Part shown: one piece after another, positions 33,301 to 58,872 of the stretch
Numbering within the stretch: position 1 is the first letter of the stretch
Layout of the letters: each line of letters starts with the position of its first letter
Assembly: GCA_014706295.1 (NCBI GenBank)
Contig: JACSVZ010000008.1
Coordinates: forward strand, 3,846,848 to 3,910,847
Length of the DNA stretch: 64,000 nucleotides
DNA from: Lycocorax pyrrhopterus obiensis
Lineage: Eukaryota > Chordata > Aves > Passeriformes > Paradisaeidae
Reading direction: 5' to 3'
Translations under genes and position numbers: made by a program
Notes under the pieces: model-generated
The model's database searches: none
Seen by the model: only the letters and a program-made list of their open reading frames with translations
What the model was told of the DNA's origin: nothing

Positions 33301-36300
33301 GAGATGAAGCCTGTCACCACAGCACACTGAGCCTGGCTAACTCATCCTGCTGCATTGTGCAGGAAAAGAGGAGCTGGGGAGCACCTTGGCACAGAGCACG
33401 CTGTGATCCCAGGAAAAAGGAGAACGACATTGTGGCACAGCCCTGGGGTGGAGTGGAGGGAGATACCAGCTCCCCGTGGCTCTTCTCATGGATACAGAGA
33501 TCACCTTAACTGCAGAGACCATTGCATTTCACCCTTGGAGTTTTCCCACCCTTTTCTGGGTGGGATCTATGACCAATTTATGGGCTGGCATGTACAGATA
33601 TGCTGCCTATAAATACACATGACTGGTCCAGCCTGACCAAAATAGGGTGATTTTGGTGCTGTCATCCATGGGAAGCAGCTTGTCTTCTCAAGCCACTGAA
33701 AAACTGGAAATGAAAAATGAGGTTTATTGGGGAGAGAATAAATGTAAATGGGGCCTTGTTGATTTCTGCTAAAAGTAGATTTTTATGTATAAGGTGTAAA
33801 ACAGCCAGTGTTGATGTTTAAAAGCAGCCAGGAACTGTCTGAATTGGCTTTTCCGGGTGATTCTTTGCCCTGAACTGACACGGTTCCACCTTGGCTGAAG
33901 CAGAGCTCCCTGGCATGTGGGGGCAACCAGCTCACGCAGGCAAAATGGGGAGCTATGGGGCAAGGATGGGCCAGGCAGTTTGTCTAGAGCAATCCCTCAT
34001 CCCTGGGAGACTCAAAATCCTTCTTTCCCTGAAGCAGAGCCTCCAGGGGCATAGCTAGAGAGCTGCAGCCACACTGGTGCCACTGGGGCTGTCACAGGAT
34101 GATGTGCAGGACATTTCTGTGGGCAGAGGGAATGTGGTGCATGAGGCTGCTGATACAGGAGAGGATTTGGGGTTTTGCAGAGATGGCTGTGAGCCAGAAA
34201 CAGTCTCCAGCAGCTCAGGCTTGGCAAAGAAGGATGGGGCCTTCAGCCCGGCCCAGGTGGAAGAGCTGCTCTCTAGAGGAGGGTGAAGGGAGGAATGTTA
34301 TCCCTCTTCCAGCCTGTCTGGGCTATTGCAAAGTTACGGAGGCCAAACTGCCCTGATGATCGGGGTGGGCAGGACAAAGATACAGAGGCTTACAGGGGTT
34401 TGGGTGAGTGCAGAGCAGGGGCACTTGTGGCATCCTAAAGTCTCCCCAGGCAGCACGGTTGCACCCATCCTTGGGTTAATCATACTTAGAGGGATGTGTC
34501 TTAGCTCTGGATGATGTTGGATTAAACCTGATGAGGAGAGGACTCACAGACAGGTATATATACCCATGCCTGTCTCAGCATGGCAAACAGGGGCAGGACT
34601 GTCTCACAGAGCCCCTTCCCTACACCTCTTCCTTCCCACTGGACCCCTGCCATCCCCCAGGGAGCGTTTGGTCCATGGGGCAGCTGTGAGGAAAAGCCCA
34701 GGGAGCCTGGAACATGGCAGGGCAGGCCAATCACTGCCCACCTGCCTCTGCCCCACCAACCACCAGCAGGAGACAAACCCCTCTCTGAAGCTGACCAGCT
34801 TTCACCACCTGCCTGCAGCCAGCTGGAAAGATATCATCAAAACATCCCATTTGCCAAACCTGAGACCTCACCTGTGCACGGAACGCTCCCTCTGCCCACA
34901 GCTTTGGGCATTCCGAGTTTCTTCCTGTTTGCCTGGGGCTGGATATGAGGTTTTCACAAAGGCTCCTTTTACCCTCCCTGTTTCCTCTGCACACTCTTTT
35001 TGCCATTGACCTTGTCTTGCTTGTTCATGCATCTCCAACTCACTGGTCCAGAAGATTTTTCCCCCTCTTTTTGAAAGGTTGCCCTGATCTTCTGTTGTCC
35101 AACCAGATTCACCTGACAGAAGCCCTCATATACCTGCAGGGGGAAAACACCAGGTGACAGGGAAAGTTAGCAGAGTACTTCTGGAGTAATGGATTGCTCC
35201 CAACAGTGGGTATGTGCTGTAAAATACAGGCAAATGCCTGGCATGAAAATTCCAAAACTGCCTCTGGAAAAGACAGAGCTGGGCACAAAAGTGCAGAGGA
35301 ATGGGGACAGAGCAGCAGCACTTGGGAAGTGGCAGTTCATGTTCAGCATCCTCATCTGCTAGGAATGGGCCTTTGATCCAGATTTGTTCCAGCAGGATGA
35401 AATGCCAAGGAAGTTATACAGGTAAAGACAACCCTACCAGGACTGGGATGGGTGCCACAAGGGGTCCCAAGCAAGCTTGTCCATGTAATTTGAGGGAAGA
35501 GCTTAAACTGGATTTAACTTGCAGAGTTCATCCCTTTAGAAGCGGTGTGTTTGGCTTTTTACAAATTTTGCTCTGAATTGTGCTTTCCCAAAGCCAGTCA
35601 TTGCCAGGCTCTTCCAGCAGCCTCCTCACAGAGGTACCATGCCAGCACCAGGAAAAAAGACAGGAAGCAGACCTGGAGCACTGTTACCCTGGGCATATTT
35701 CCCAGCCTCTGGACATTCATAGCTCCTGGATCTCCTGGCCAGGACAGGTGCCTCTCTGTTTACCAGCTGTGAAGGGTTTATATTGCACAGATTATTCAAA
35801 ATTATTTTTCTCCTACAGAAAATGTTAGCGTTTCCGGCTGAGTCCTGTGTAACAAATAGCACCAACCTACCCTGGCTGTATTTCAGTGGAGCCACGGCCT
35901 TTCCCATCAAGGACCTTCGCCGCTCCAGCTTCATTGTTGGCTGTTCCCTCCCTCCCTCCCAGCTCTCTTCCAGGCTGAAGAGCGTGGGGGGCAGGAACGT
36001 CCCCCACCGGCTTTCGACCCCTTTGTCACCCTCCTTTCTCAGTTCCCGAGCTCCTCCTGCGGCCGAGGCAAGGGTGCGCTGGACTTGGACACCGCGTCCC
36101 GTGTCCCCACGGCCGAGCTGGCTGCACCCTCTGGCGGCAATCCTGAGTCCAGGCCCTGCTTTTCCAGGAAAATTCCTTCGTCGACTCCCACCCACAAGGT
36201 TGGAGGGAGTTTTGCTGGGAGGGGGTTTTGGCACCGGGCTGTGTTTCGCTGAGGGAGGGATGAGGAGCAGGGGGGGAGCAGGGGATTGTGGGGGCAGCTC

Positions 36301-36559
36301 TGCCAGCTCACAGCACCGCAGTGTGTGCAGCAGCTATTTTTATCCACAGGGCCAGCAGCTATATTTATCCAGAATGCCACAGGAGCCAAAAGTCTTCGGG
36401 GCAACTTCCGTGCTGCAGAAGAGCACGATCTGGATGTCCTTTATGCAGTCAACCTTCTCCACTCCCTGCTCCCCTTCTCCAGGGGCCTTTGCTGCCTCCT
36501 CAGCCCTTCCCTGCTCCTCTTTGTGTCCCACTATCTCCACCGTGGTGATGCTGAGCTCG
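30341..36559. other. CHST3-AIFM2 intergenic stretch, no recognised genes
   Basis: Unique-looking sequence with short open frames on both strands, none with a recognisable domain. It includes a 14-nt poly(A) at about 31427-31440. A 269-codon frame at 35783-36592 plus runs into a CR1 remnant and is not convincing. Confidence 0.5.
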
Positions 36560-36645
36560 TGTCCCTGTCCATGGCGGGGAGGTTGGAACTAGATGGTCTT
36601 TAAGGTCCCTTCCTACCCAAACCGCTCCGAGATTCTGTGATCTGC
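36560..36645 (+). mobile_element. CR1 LINE terminal fragment
   Basis: Sense CR1 3' end: 'gtgtccctgtccatggcggg', 'aggttggaactagatggtct', 'ttaaggtcccttcctaccca', 'aaccgctccgagattctgtg'. About 85 bp remain. Confidence 0.88.
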
Positions 36646-36707
36646 CCTCCGTCCCTCTTGCACAGCCGTCTCTGGGCTCCCTTTCCTGCTCCACTCAGAT
36701 CAAGTAC

Positions 36708-36940
36708 ATGTTTTCTGTGTTTAAGCTGGACATCAGGAGGAATTTCCTTACAGAAAGGGTGAATAGACATTGGAATGGACTGCTCAGAGAGGTGATGGAT
36801 TCACCATTCCTGGAGGTGTTTAAGGAGACACTGGAAAGGCTGAGTGCCATGGTCTGGTTGACATGGTGCTGTTTGGTCACAGGTTGGATTTGATGATCTC
36901 AGAGGTATTTTCCTAATTGATTCTGTGATTCTATAATCTT
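36708..36940 (+). mobile_element. CR1 LINE 3' fragment of a second subfamily
   Basis: Sense 3' region with phrases different from the neighbouring copies: 'gacatcaggaggaatttcct', 'agggtgaatagacattggaa', 'ctgctcagagaggtgatgga', 'gagtgccatggtctggttga', 'ttggatttgatgatctcaga', ending in 'ttgattctgtgattctataa'. It represents another CR1 subfamily inserted 60 bp from the previous one. Confidence 0.85.
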
Positions 36941-38020
36941 CATTTCCCTCTCCAAGGGGATGTTTCTTTGGGTGGAGTCAGCCATCCTCTGCTGCATTAT
37001 TCACCCAGCCTGCAGACTTGTGAAGTTTAGAGCACAGCTCTTGGCTTGTAAAGCCTTTGGTTCCCTCCTCGCAGGGGTATGTACGTGGGGGGCTGTTACG
37101 TTCCGGTTACTGAAGTTCTTAGAAATGCCTCTGCCCAAATTAAGGTGCAAACGAGACCATATGCCAGTGACAATATTGTGGGGGAGAGAGAGAGAGAAAG
37201 AAAGAAAGAAGTAGAAAATAGGTGGGAGCAACAGAAAGAGAGTGACAGGGACAGAATAAGGAAAATATCACCATCCGATCCCAACAATGTTCCATTGATC
37301 CTCTCCATCTGGTCTTTTTGGTGGTGAAGGTCCCCCCAGAAGGCATAAAATCCAATGGGTTACTACATGCTCAGGCTAGGTAGGAAAACCCAGGCACCTC
37401 TCTGGGGGGGGAGTTTGCCGTTGTCTCTTACAACAGGTTCCAGGTTTGTTGTATCACGTGCAGTCCTCTGGTGCAAGGCTTCAGGAATGACTCGGGGGGG
37501 GGGGCACTTCGGGGGGTCTTTGATGGATTATGACACTGCCTCAGCTGCCTCTCATGTGAATGTCCCGTGGATGTGGCCTGTGGGGTTGGGGGTTCCACAG
37601 CTGGGCCAGTTTGTGTAAGGGAGGATGGGTGTTCACTGCCTCTGACCAGAGGTTACACCCAGAACCTCCTGCCCCTCCTCATTTTGAGGGGAGTAAACCT
37701 GGCTTCTGCAGGCTGTGGTCTCCCCCACCCCAAACTCAGCCAGGGAAGAATCTCTGCTGCGTTTGGCTTTCTTTTGGATGCATTCCTCTCCTTCAGCTTT
37801 GGTTTTTTTTTTCCTAGGCCTGAGATGGTTAAAGAATGGGTTTTCCCTTTATCTAATCTTAGTAGTTTAATTTATAGTCCAAAGTCCCAGTTAGATGTCT
37901 TCACGGAGGCTTCTTTGGTTGTAGCTTCTTTATACAGTTTTTGTTATAATGAGCAAAACTGTGTATCAATGTTTGAGGCACGAACTATTTCAGTCTCTGA
38001 CAGGGGCCTGGGGCAGGTGG
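36941..38020. other. Stretch upstream of the AIFM2 promoter
   Basis: Contains a short GAGA/GAAA purine repeat at about 37181-37212 and two short G runs (around 37405 and 37494-37502). I see no exon; the frame at 37567-38364 only becomes long because it enters the AIFM2 CpG island. Confidence 0.45.
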
Positions 38021-38029
38021 CAGGTGAAG

Positions 38030-38440
38030 TGCTCTGCGCTCCGCACACCGTGCTCACCCGGCAGGAGCCATTCCCCGCCCGCGGCTCTCCCGCCCGGCAG
38101 CGCCGGCTCTGGCAGCTCTGGGAGCCGGCTGGGCGCCGAGAGCCCAGCCCCGCCCGCAGCTCCGCCCGGAGGGGCCGTGCGCGCCCCGGGACAGCCCCTG
38201 CGCCGCGCTCTGCCGGGAGCCCGCAGCTGCCCCGCTCGCCATGGGCTCCCGCCTGTCCGTGGACGATTCCGTGCGGGTCGTGGTGGTCGGGGGCGGCTTC
38301 GGAGGGACGGTGGCCGCCAGCCTGCTCAAGTCCTGGGCCGTCCCCTTCGTCCTGGTGGACGTGAGAGATGCTTTCCATCACAACGTGGCCGCCCTCCGGG
38401 CCGCCGTGGAGAGCGGTAAGGGCTCGGGTAGCTCCCCGGT
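38030..38440 (+). promoter_or_regulatory. AIFM2: AIFM2 CpG-island promoter and 5'UTR
   Basis: A CpG-dense stretch that surrounds the AIFM2 start codon, with GGCGCC-, CCCGCCC- and GGGGCCG-like blocks and no TATA box. The transcription start is presumably within the 200 bp upstream of 38241 but cannot be placed exactly. Open frames on both strands here are by-products of GC-rich DNA. Confidence 0.6.
38241..38415 (+). CDS. AIFM2: AIFM2 coding exon 1
   Basis: Residues 1-58 and one base of Gly59: myristoylation site, first FAD-binding glycine loop and the segment [20 protein letters not shown]. Donor GTAAGG at 38416. Confidence 0.96.
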
Positions 38441-41400
38441 CCTGCTGGGATCGGCGGAGGGACGCGGGGAGCGGCAGGGAACGTGGTGCTCGCACTGCCT
38501 CCTCCGCCCTGCGGTGGTGAAAGACTTGATGTTTTCCATCTGGAAAACAAATACTTGGCTCCGGAAGAACCCACAGTCCGTCTGTGGTTAAGCTAATTGC
38601 ACATCTGCTAGGAAAACTGAGCAAAAACTGCTCAGACCATATCCCTCCTTCTCCCCGCCCCCCCCCCCCTTTTTTTTTTAAATTTCAAGAGTTTAGAAGG
38701 TGACTAAGCTAAAAGCAACAGCAGCTGGAGGGGGTGAGTCAATCACTTTCTGTACCTGGCCCTTGAAATGTGGAGCAGCTCAGCAGTGAGGCCCTGAATG
38801 ATAAAACTCTGTCAGAGAGCTGCTCAGGCCAGTCTGGGCCCTCAGTTGGAGGCTGGGCCAATCCATTACCCCGGTCACTGGGGAATTTTAGGGGCAAAAT
38901 ATCACATTCAAGGCTGGGAACAAGCATCAAAAGGATAGCAGAAGTTTGGTCTGAGAGGCACATTACATGAAAAAAGCCTCTGACACCCAGCCTGAAATTG
39001 CCAGGACCACAGAAACAGCTATGGGCAAACCAGTACAGGAGATATGAGGAGCAGAGACAAAGCCACCTAGCCCAGGGCGTCACCTGATCTGAGGCAAAGG
39101 TCCTGAAACTCCTTGCTGGGCAGAGATAACACACAGCAAAGGCCCAGCCCACAGTCCCAGATGCATGCCATGCTTTTGTCTGAGCAAGGACAGCATGGGG
39201 GGGTTAGAGAAGAAGGGGTTGTTAGCCTCCACAGAAGGAGAGCTCTCCCATTGTCTTGTCTTCCCACAGGATTTGCCAAGAAGACTTTCATCTCCTACTC
39301 GGTCACCTTTGGGGAGAGCTTCCGCCAAGGCAAGGTCGTGGGCATAGACCCTGGGAGGCAACAAGTCTTGTTCAGTGATGGCGAGGTGGGTGTTGCAATG
39401 ACCTGGCTGCCTTATGGAATCACCTGCTAGTGCAGGGAGTCAGCCTTCAGCAGGGTGTGTTCCATCCTCCTGAAGAACTTGACATCTTTCCCTGCAGGGC
39501 ACCATGCCTTCCAGCCAAGCTAAGCGGCCTAGAGCTGTGCTGGGATGTGGGTGTGCAGTAAATATCCAACCCCATCTCCTGCTCAGCTGAGCTTTTATTC
39601 TCAGACCTGGATTTAGAGGTCAACTATTGACCCTGGAGCTCAGATCCTTATTTAACTGCAGGAAGAAACAAGAGCAGCAGCATCAATCACTCTTTCCAGC
39701 CAGAGCATCTCATCTCTTTTCAGGAGAGGGTGAAGGAGAGAAGTTAGTCTCTGGAACCAGCTGTGAGTGTCCAGCATAAATATCAGGTTATTCCCTGTAA
39801 ATTTAGGGTAGTTTCTTTAAAGCTCTCAGCTCACCTGAATGGTGCTTCTCTCAGACCTTGAGGAACAATTACTTGGTGTCACCTGGACCAGGTCTCTTCC
39901 TAAAGTCACTTCCTGACAGTGACAAGTACTTTCCTGGTTACCAGCAAGGGATGGAGAGGAGGAAATGAGTGACCAATACCTAGGAGGCATCCACTGTGTT
40001 CTAGGCTCCATTTTTAAGTGTCTAATATCCCATTCTACCTTCTGCCCCCCCAGGAGCTTCACTACTCCCATCTCATCCTTGCAACAGGCAGTGATGGGCC
40101 ATTCCCTGGGAAGTTCAACCAAGTCATTGACATGGAAAGTGCCATCCAGACCTATGAAGACATAGTTAAAGAGGTGAGGAATCAACACCTATGAGGTGCT
40201 GCCTACCTTTGTTCAGCCTCCCTGTCCCAGATCCCACTGTGGCTATCTGGAGCCAGCTGTGTCTAAGAGACAGGGACCATGAGAGACCACGGTGTCCACA
40301 GGGAGCAGCCAGGACAAGGATCTCATCATGGCTTCTCTAGCATAAGGGGAAACCTGAATTACTCAACAGTGTTACAGGGTAGGCAGGAAGAGTGCAAAGG
40401 GCACTCCTTTCTTGTTTCCTCTTAATGAACTAAGAGGGTTATTGCTGTTGGGCCTGTGCTGTGTGTCAGAAGAGTCTATGGTGTGACTGAAGGTATTCTG
40501 GCTTCCTGCAATTTGCAGTTCCCTTGTAACACAAATTTTCTCTTGAAGATTGAGAAATCTCAGCGCATTCTGGTAGTGGGAGGTGGTGCTGCTGGAGTGG
40601 AGATGGCTGCCGAGATCAAAACGGAGTACCCAGACAAAGAGGTAGGAACATCTTCATCACAATTAACTTCATCCTGGTTTCTGAGACTGTTCTGTGATGG
40701 TGCTGCTGGAGGTACCTAAGATGACTGCACATCCAGTTACTGAGCCTGTAGCCAGCCACAGCAAGGACTATGGCAGCAGGTGCCCCTTCCTGGCTTGTTC
40801 TTGCAGGCATCAATCAGGGTGGAGAGAGGCCAGCTATAGCTGCTCCCACCTTACATGCAGTGTGTCCTGTTCTGTTCCTGTGTCCCCATTTGCTGTTTTG
40901 TCCCCAACAGGTCATCCTCATTCACTCAAAAACTGCACTGGCTGACGTGGAGCTGCTAGCCAGTGTCCGTCAGGAGGTGAAAGAGATTCTCCTCAGGAAA
41001 GGAGTCCGCCTCCTGTTAAGTATGTCCTTAACGATGCCTCTGAAGACCTACAAGCTGCTCTTCCTTTAGCCAAAGGATCTCCTGATGTCCTCTTTCTGAC
41101 TTTTTTGGTTACACATGGCTCCCTCGAATTCCTCTTTCTCTGGGTTAGCTGGAAACCACAGCCTAGCAAAGGTTTGTGACCCAGGGCTCTCTGTTGCAAC
41201 AGGTGAAAAGGTCAGCGACATGGAGAAGCTCAGGCCAAACCAGTTCCAGAAAGACATGGTAGTAAGGACAGAGAAGGGCACCGAGGTGGTTGTTGACATG
41301 GTGGTGCTGTGCACGGGGATAAAGATTAACTCTTCTGCGTATGCTGCTGCATTTGGTAAGTGAAAAAACCAAACCACTGGGTGGGGAGAAGCAACACAGT

Positions 41401-42567
41401 TCTTCAGTGTCTGGTGCTTGAGGGGTGTGAGGTGGGGAATGAACCGTGTACAGCCTGTGGGGGTGATTCTACTGAAATATCAAAGGATGATGCATGGCAC
41501 GAGACCGCAGTGATTAACTACAGCAAGGCAAAAAGCATCTCTTCCCCGACACATAGAAAAGAGGGTGAAAAACAACCCCTCTCTTTGTGTCAATTACATC
41601 AGCAGCATTTTGGGGTCTCAGGCCACACCAAGCAACACAAAGCTGCTTCTCAAAACCTGCTGTTTGGCAAAACAGGTGACAAAATGGCAAGTAATGGTGC
41701 TTTGAAAGTTAACAAGCACCTCCAGCTGGAAGGCTACGAGAACATCTATGCTATTGGGGACTGTGCAGATCTCAAAGAGCCAAAGATGGCCTACCACGCT
41801 GGGCTCCACGCCAACATCGCGGTGACAAATATCATCAACAGCCTGACACAGAAGCCTCTCAAAACCTACAAGCCAGGTAAGGTCAGCTCCTAGCACCTGG
41901 CCTTAGGTGTTGGGCTGCTTTTCTGCAAGGAACAGCTGTCTAACTTGCATGGGACTCTGAACTCACTGAATTCACTATGAAGGAACTCACAATTGGGGTT
42001 GATTATGTCAGCTTATAGCTCAGGCCTCATCTTAGTCCTTGACAAAGACACAGTGCAGATATTAATTACTGTGTCAGTCTACCACACAATGTGTCCTTTC
42101 TTCACTAATGTCTTGATAAATCTACTGGTGGGAGTCTGCTATTCATCAAACTTATTTTCTTTTCTTAAAATTGCTCACTGTCCAATTAAATCCCAGGAAT
42201 AAGATGACTTCCCTTTTCCTTCTTTCTCCCCTTAAACTAAAACAAACACAAACTGAACAACCTGGTCTCAAAAATGTAGTTGGGTAATGGGTTGTCTTGT
42301 TCATGAACACTGATGTAAACACTTACCAGAACTCTGCTGAAAGTTGTTCCATGTGGATGCAGGGGAGCTGGACAACAGTTGCTTGACTAACACCTCTACA
42401 TCTTCTTTGCAGGGTCACTAACCTTCCTGCTTTCCATGGGCAGGAATGATGGTGTAGGCCAGGTGAACGGTTACTATGTGGGACGTCTCCTGGTGACCAT
42501 TGCCAAGAGCCGGGATCTGTTCGTCTCCAAGAGCTGGAAGACGATGGGACAGAAAATGCCCTCTTAA
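38241..42567 (+). CDS. AIFM2: AIFM2 (FSP1), CoQ oxidoreductase that suppresses ferroptosis
   Basis: NAD(P)H-dependent FAD enzyme that reduces ubiquinone and vitamin K at the plasma membrane and lipid droplets, stopping lipid peroxidation. Eight coding exons: 38241-38415, 39270-39385, 40054-40173, 40549-40641, 40911-41019, 41203-41355, 41676-41876, 42413-42567 (TAA). All introns are GT-AG and the frame closes to 373 aa, the human length. Start context GCCATGG is optimal. The N-terminus MGSRLS keeps Gly2, the myristoylation site needed for membrane targeting. The first dinucleotide fold has GGGFGG at 17-22 with Asp40 at the end of the second strand; the second has GGGAAGVE at 148-155, whose Glu155 matches human Glu156. 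YAIGDCADL at about 280-288 is the C-terminal FAD motif. The C-terminus reads [13 protein letters not shown]. No lesion was seen, so the gene looks functional. It is convergent with MACROH2A2, as in human. Confidence 0.97.
38701..38741 (+). promoter_or_regulatory. AIFM2: Candidate ARE and AP-1 sites in AIFM2 intron 1
   Basis: GTGACTAAGC (38700-38709) fits the core antioxidant-response element RTGACnnnGC. TGAGTCA (38735-38741) is a perfect AP-1/MAF-type half-site 26 bp downstream. Both are within 330 bp of exon 1. AIFM2 is an established NRF2 target in mammals. That these particular sites act is inference. Confidence 0.35.
39270..39385 (+). CDS. AIFM2: AIFM2 coding exon 2
   Basis: Residues 59-97, including [13 protein letters not shown] and RQGKVVGID. 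Acceptor TTCCCACAG, donor GTGGGT, phase 0 at the 3' end. Confidence 0.95.
40054..40173 (+). CDS. AIFM2: AIFM2 coding exon 3
   Basis: Residues 98-137, including the [17 protein letters not shown] loop typical of the family. Acceptor TGCCCCCCCAG, donor GTGAGG; 120 nt, so it is frame-neutral. Confidence 0.95.
40549..40641 (+). CDS. AIFM2: AIFM2 coding exon 4
   Basis: Residues 138-168. It carries the second Rossmann glycine motif [19 protein letters not shown] for NAD(P)H. Acceptor TCTTGAAG, donor GTAGGA; 93 nt, frame-neutral. Confidence 0.95.
40911..41019 (+). CDS. AIFM2: AIFM2 coding exon 5
   Basis: Residues 169-204 plus one base: [16 protein letters not shown] followed by [19 protein letters not shown]. 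Acceptor CCCCAACAG, donor GTATGT. Confidence 0.95.
41203..41355 (+). CDS. AIFM2: AIFM2 coding exon 6
   Basis: Residues 205-255 plus one base, with [13 protein letters not shown] and [15 protein letters not shown]. Acceptor TGTTGCAACAG, donor GTAAGT. Reading on into the intron meets TGA after two codons, so intron retention would truncate the protein. Confidence 0.95.
41676..41876 (+). CDS. AIFM2: AIFM2 coding exon 7
   Basis: Residues 256-322, with the FAD-contacting YAIGDCADL and the following [14 protein letters not shown]. Acceptor GGCAAAACAG, donor GTAAGG. Confidence 0.96.
42413..42567 (+). CDS. AIFM2: AIFM2 last coding exon
   Basis: Residues 323-373 and the stop: [20 protein letters not shown], then the C-terminal lysine-rich [10 protein letters not shown] end. 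Acceptor TCTTCTTTGCAG, stop TAA at 42565-42567. Confidence 0.96.
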
Positions 42568-42880
42568 GAGGGCACCAGTAACAATCCAGCAAGGAGCACA
42601 GCAACTGGAAGAGGGTGAGGGTGCACTTCTATTGCTTGTACTGACTGATATTGTCCTCTGCAGCACCTCCTCAAGCCACCCGTCACCATGCCACATGAAA
42701 GGGGTGCCTGCCTTGCTGTAAAGGGGAAGGAGGCACTTCCCAAATGAACTGCACAGAAGTTCCCATGATAAAAACCAGGGAAGAAATGCTTCTTTTACTC
42801 CCCCCGCTCAGAGAGCTCTGAGCAAGAAGCTTGGCTTACCTTGATTTGAAACAATAAACACTGTGGTTTTCACAATCTCT
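42568..42880 (+). terminator. AIFM2: AIFM2 3'UTR and poly(A) signal
   Basis: A canonical AATAAA lies at 42853-42858, followed within about 30 bp by a T/G-rich stretch (TCTGTGGTTTGTTTG). This predicts cleavage near 42875-42885 and a 3'UTR of about 310 nt. Confidence 0.7.
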
Positions 42881-43834
42881 GTGGTTTGTTTGTTAATGTG
42901 GTGTTGTTTTGGTTTTTTTCCCTGGCTTTCTCTATTCTTTCTCTTCTAAGAAGGACCTGCTTCTTACAGATCTGGCATCTGCTCTGCAGCTTGCAGGGAG
43001 AATGGCTCACAGTGCTGCCAGGGTAATGCCTGTCTAAAACCTGGAAGGGGATATGGTAAGCCTGGAATTCAACAGAATATAATGCAGCTTTGTGTCAAAA
43101 TCTCCTCAGCAGCTTTAATTGTGTCACTTGTAGCACTAAACTTCAGTCAGAAAAGCTGTTGGTTGTGATACAGCAAGCACTTAATTATAGATGCTGCTGC
43201 TTTTTTTTTTTCCTTTCTTTTCCTTTTTTTTTCTTTTTAGGGTGAGAAATTCCCAGAGAAAAATTAGGGTTTATAATAATAACCACACTTGACACATCTT
43301 TTCCTTTTTTTCTTATAAAACAAACAAAATCACCATGAAATATTCTCAGTAATTACAGAGGTTATTGTGAGTTAAAAGCAAAACAGAAGCTCCTCATGCA
43401 TCACTTCTAAAGCCCTTTTCCCCTCTCTGTGGGTGGAAGGCAGTTTACCATCTACCCTCAAGGGAGGGGGAAAGGGAGCAGAACATTTTTAAGAGCTTTC
43501 TTTAAAGTGGTGTGTGTGTGTGTGTGTGTGTGTGAAGAAATCATCACTACAAATCTAAAATGAGGTTACTCTTTAAGAACTTCTAAACTAAAGTAACAAG
43601 GGACACTAAACTCCTGAAGACAGATGGTAACTCAATTGCTTAAGGTGATAAAAATGGTATGAAGAAATCAGACTAAACCCCTCTCATCTCTAATCACAGC
43701 TCTCCATCAAGTCACAACACATCACACTACTACCACTCCCCCTCCTCGTCACATTGAAAAAATAAAACCCGCCTCTAATGCTTTTAATGCTACTCAAGTT
43801 TGTTGAAAAATAAAGTTTCATTTGGCTGCCATTG
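42881..43834 (-). other. MACROH2A2: MACROH2A2 3'UTR region, tail-to-tail with AIFM2
   Basis: Between the AIFM2 poly(A) site and the MACROH2A2 stop. No AATAAA is seen on the minus strand here; variants ATTAAA (43114-43119) and TATAAA (43270-43275) exist. A (TG)n run at 43510-43534 and T-rich tracts near 43200-43245 are present. The 3'UTR may end at a variant signal or run on into AIFM2. Confidence 0.45.
43509..43534. repeat. (TG)n microsatellite
   Basis: About 13 TG units on the plus strand, within the probable 3'UTR of MACROH2A2. Confidence 0.9.

Positions 43835-58872
<15,038 letters not shown>

Noticed and set aside
38054..38624. Minus-strand frames over AIFM2 exon 1 (226 and 91 codons)
   Set aside because: Antisense shadows in the AIFM2 CpG island.
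41360..41893. 177-codon frame covering AIFM2 intron 6 and exon 7
   Set aside because: It joins exon 7 to intron by chance. From exon 6 the true frame meets TGA two codons into the intron, and the intron length is not a multiple of three.
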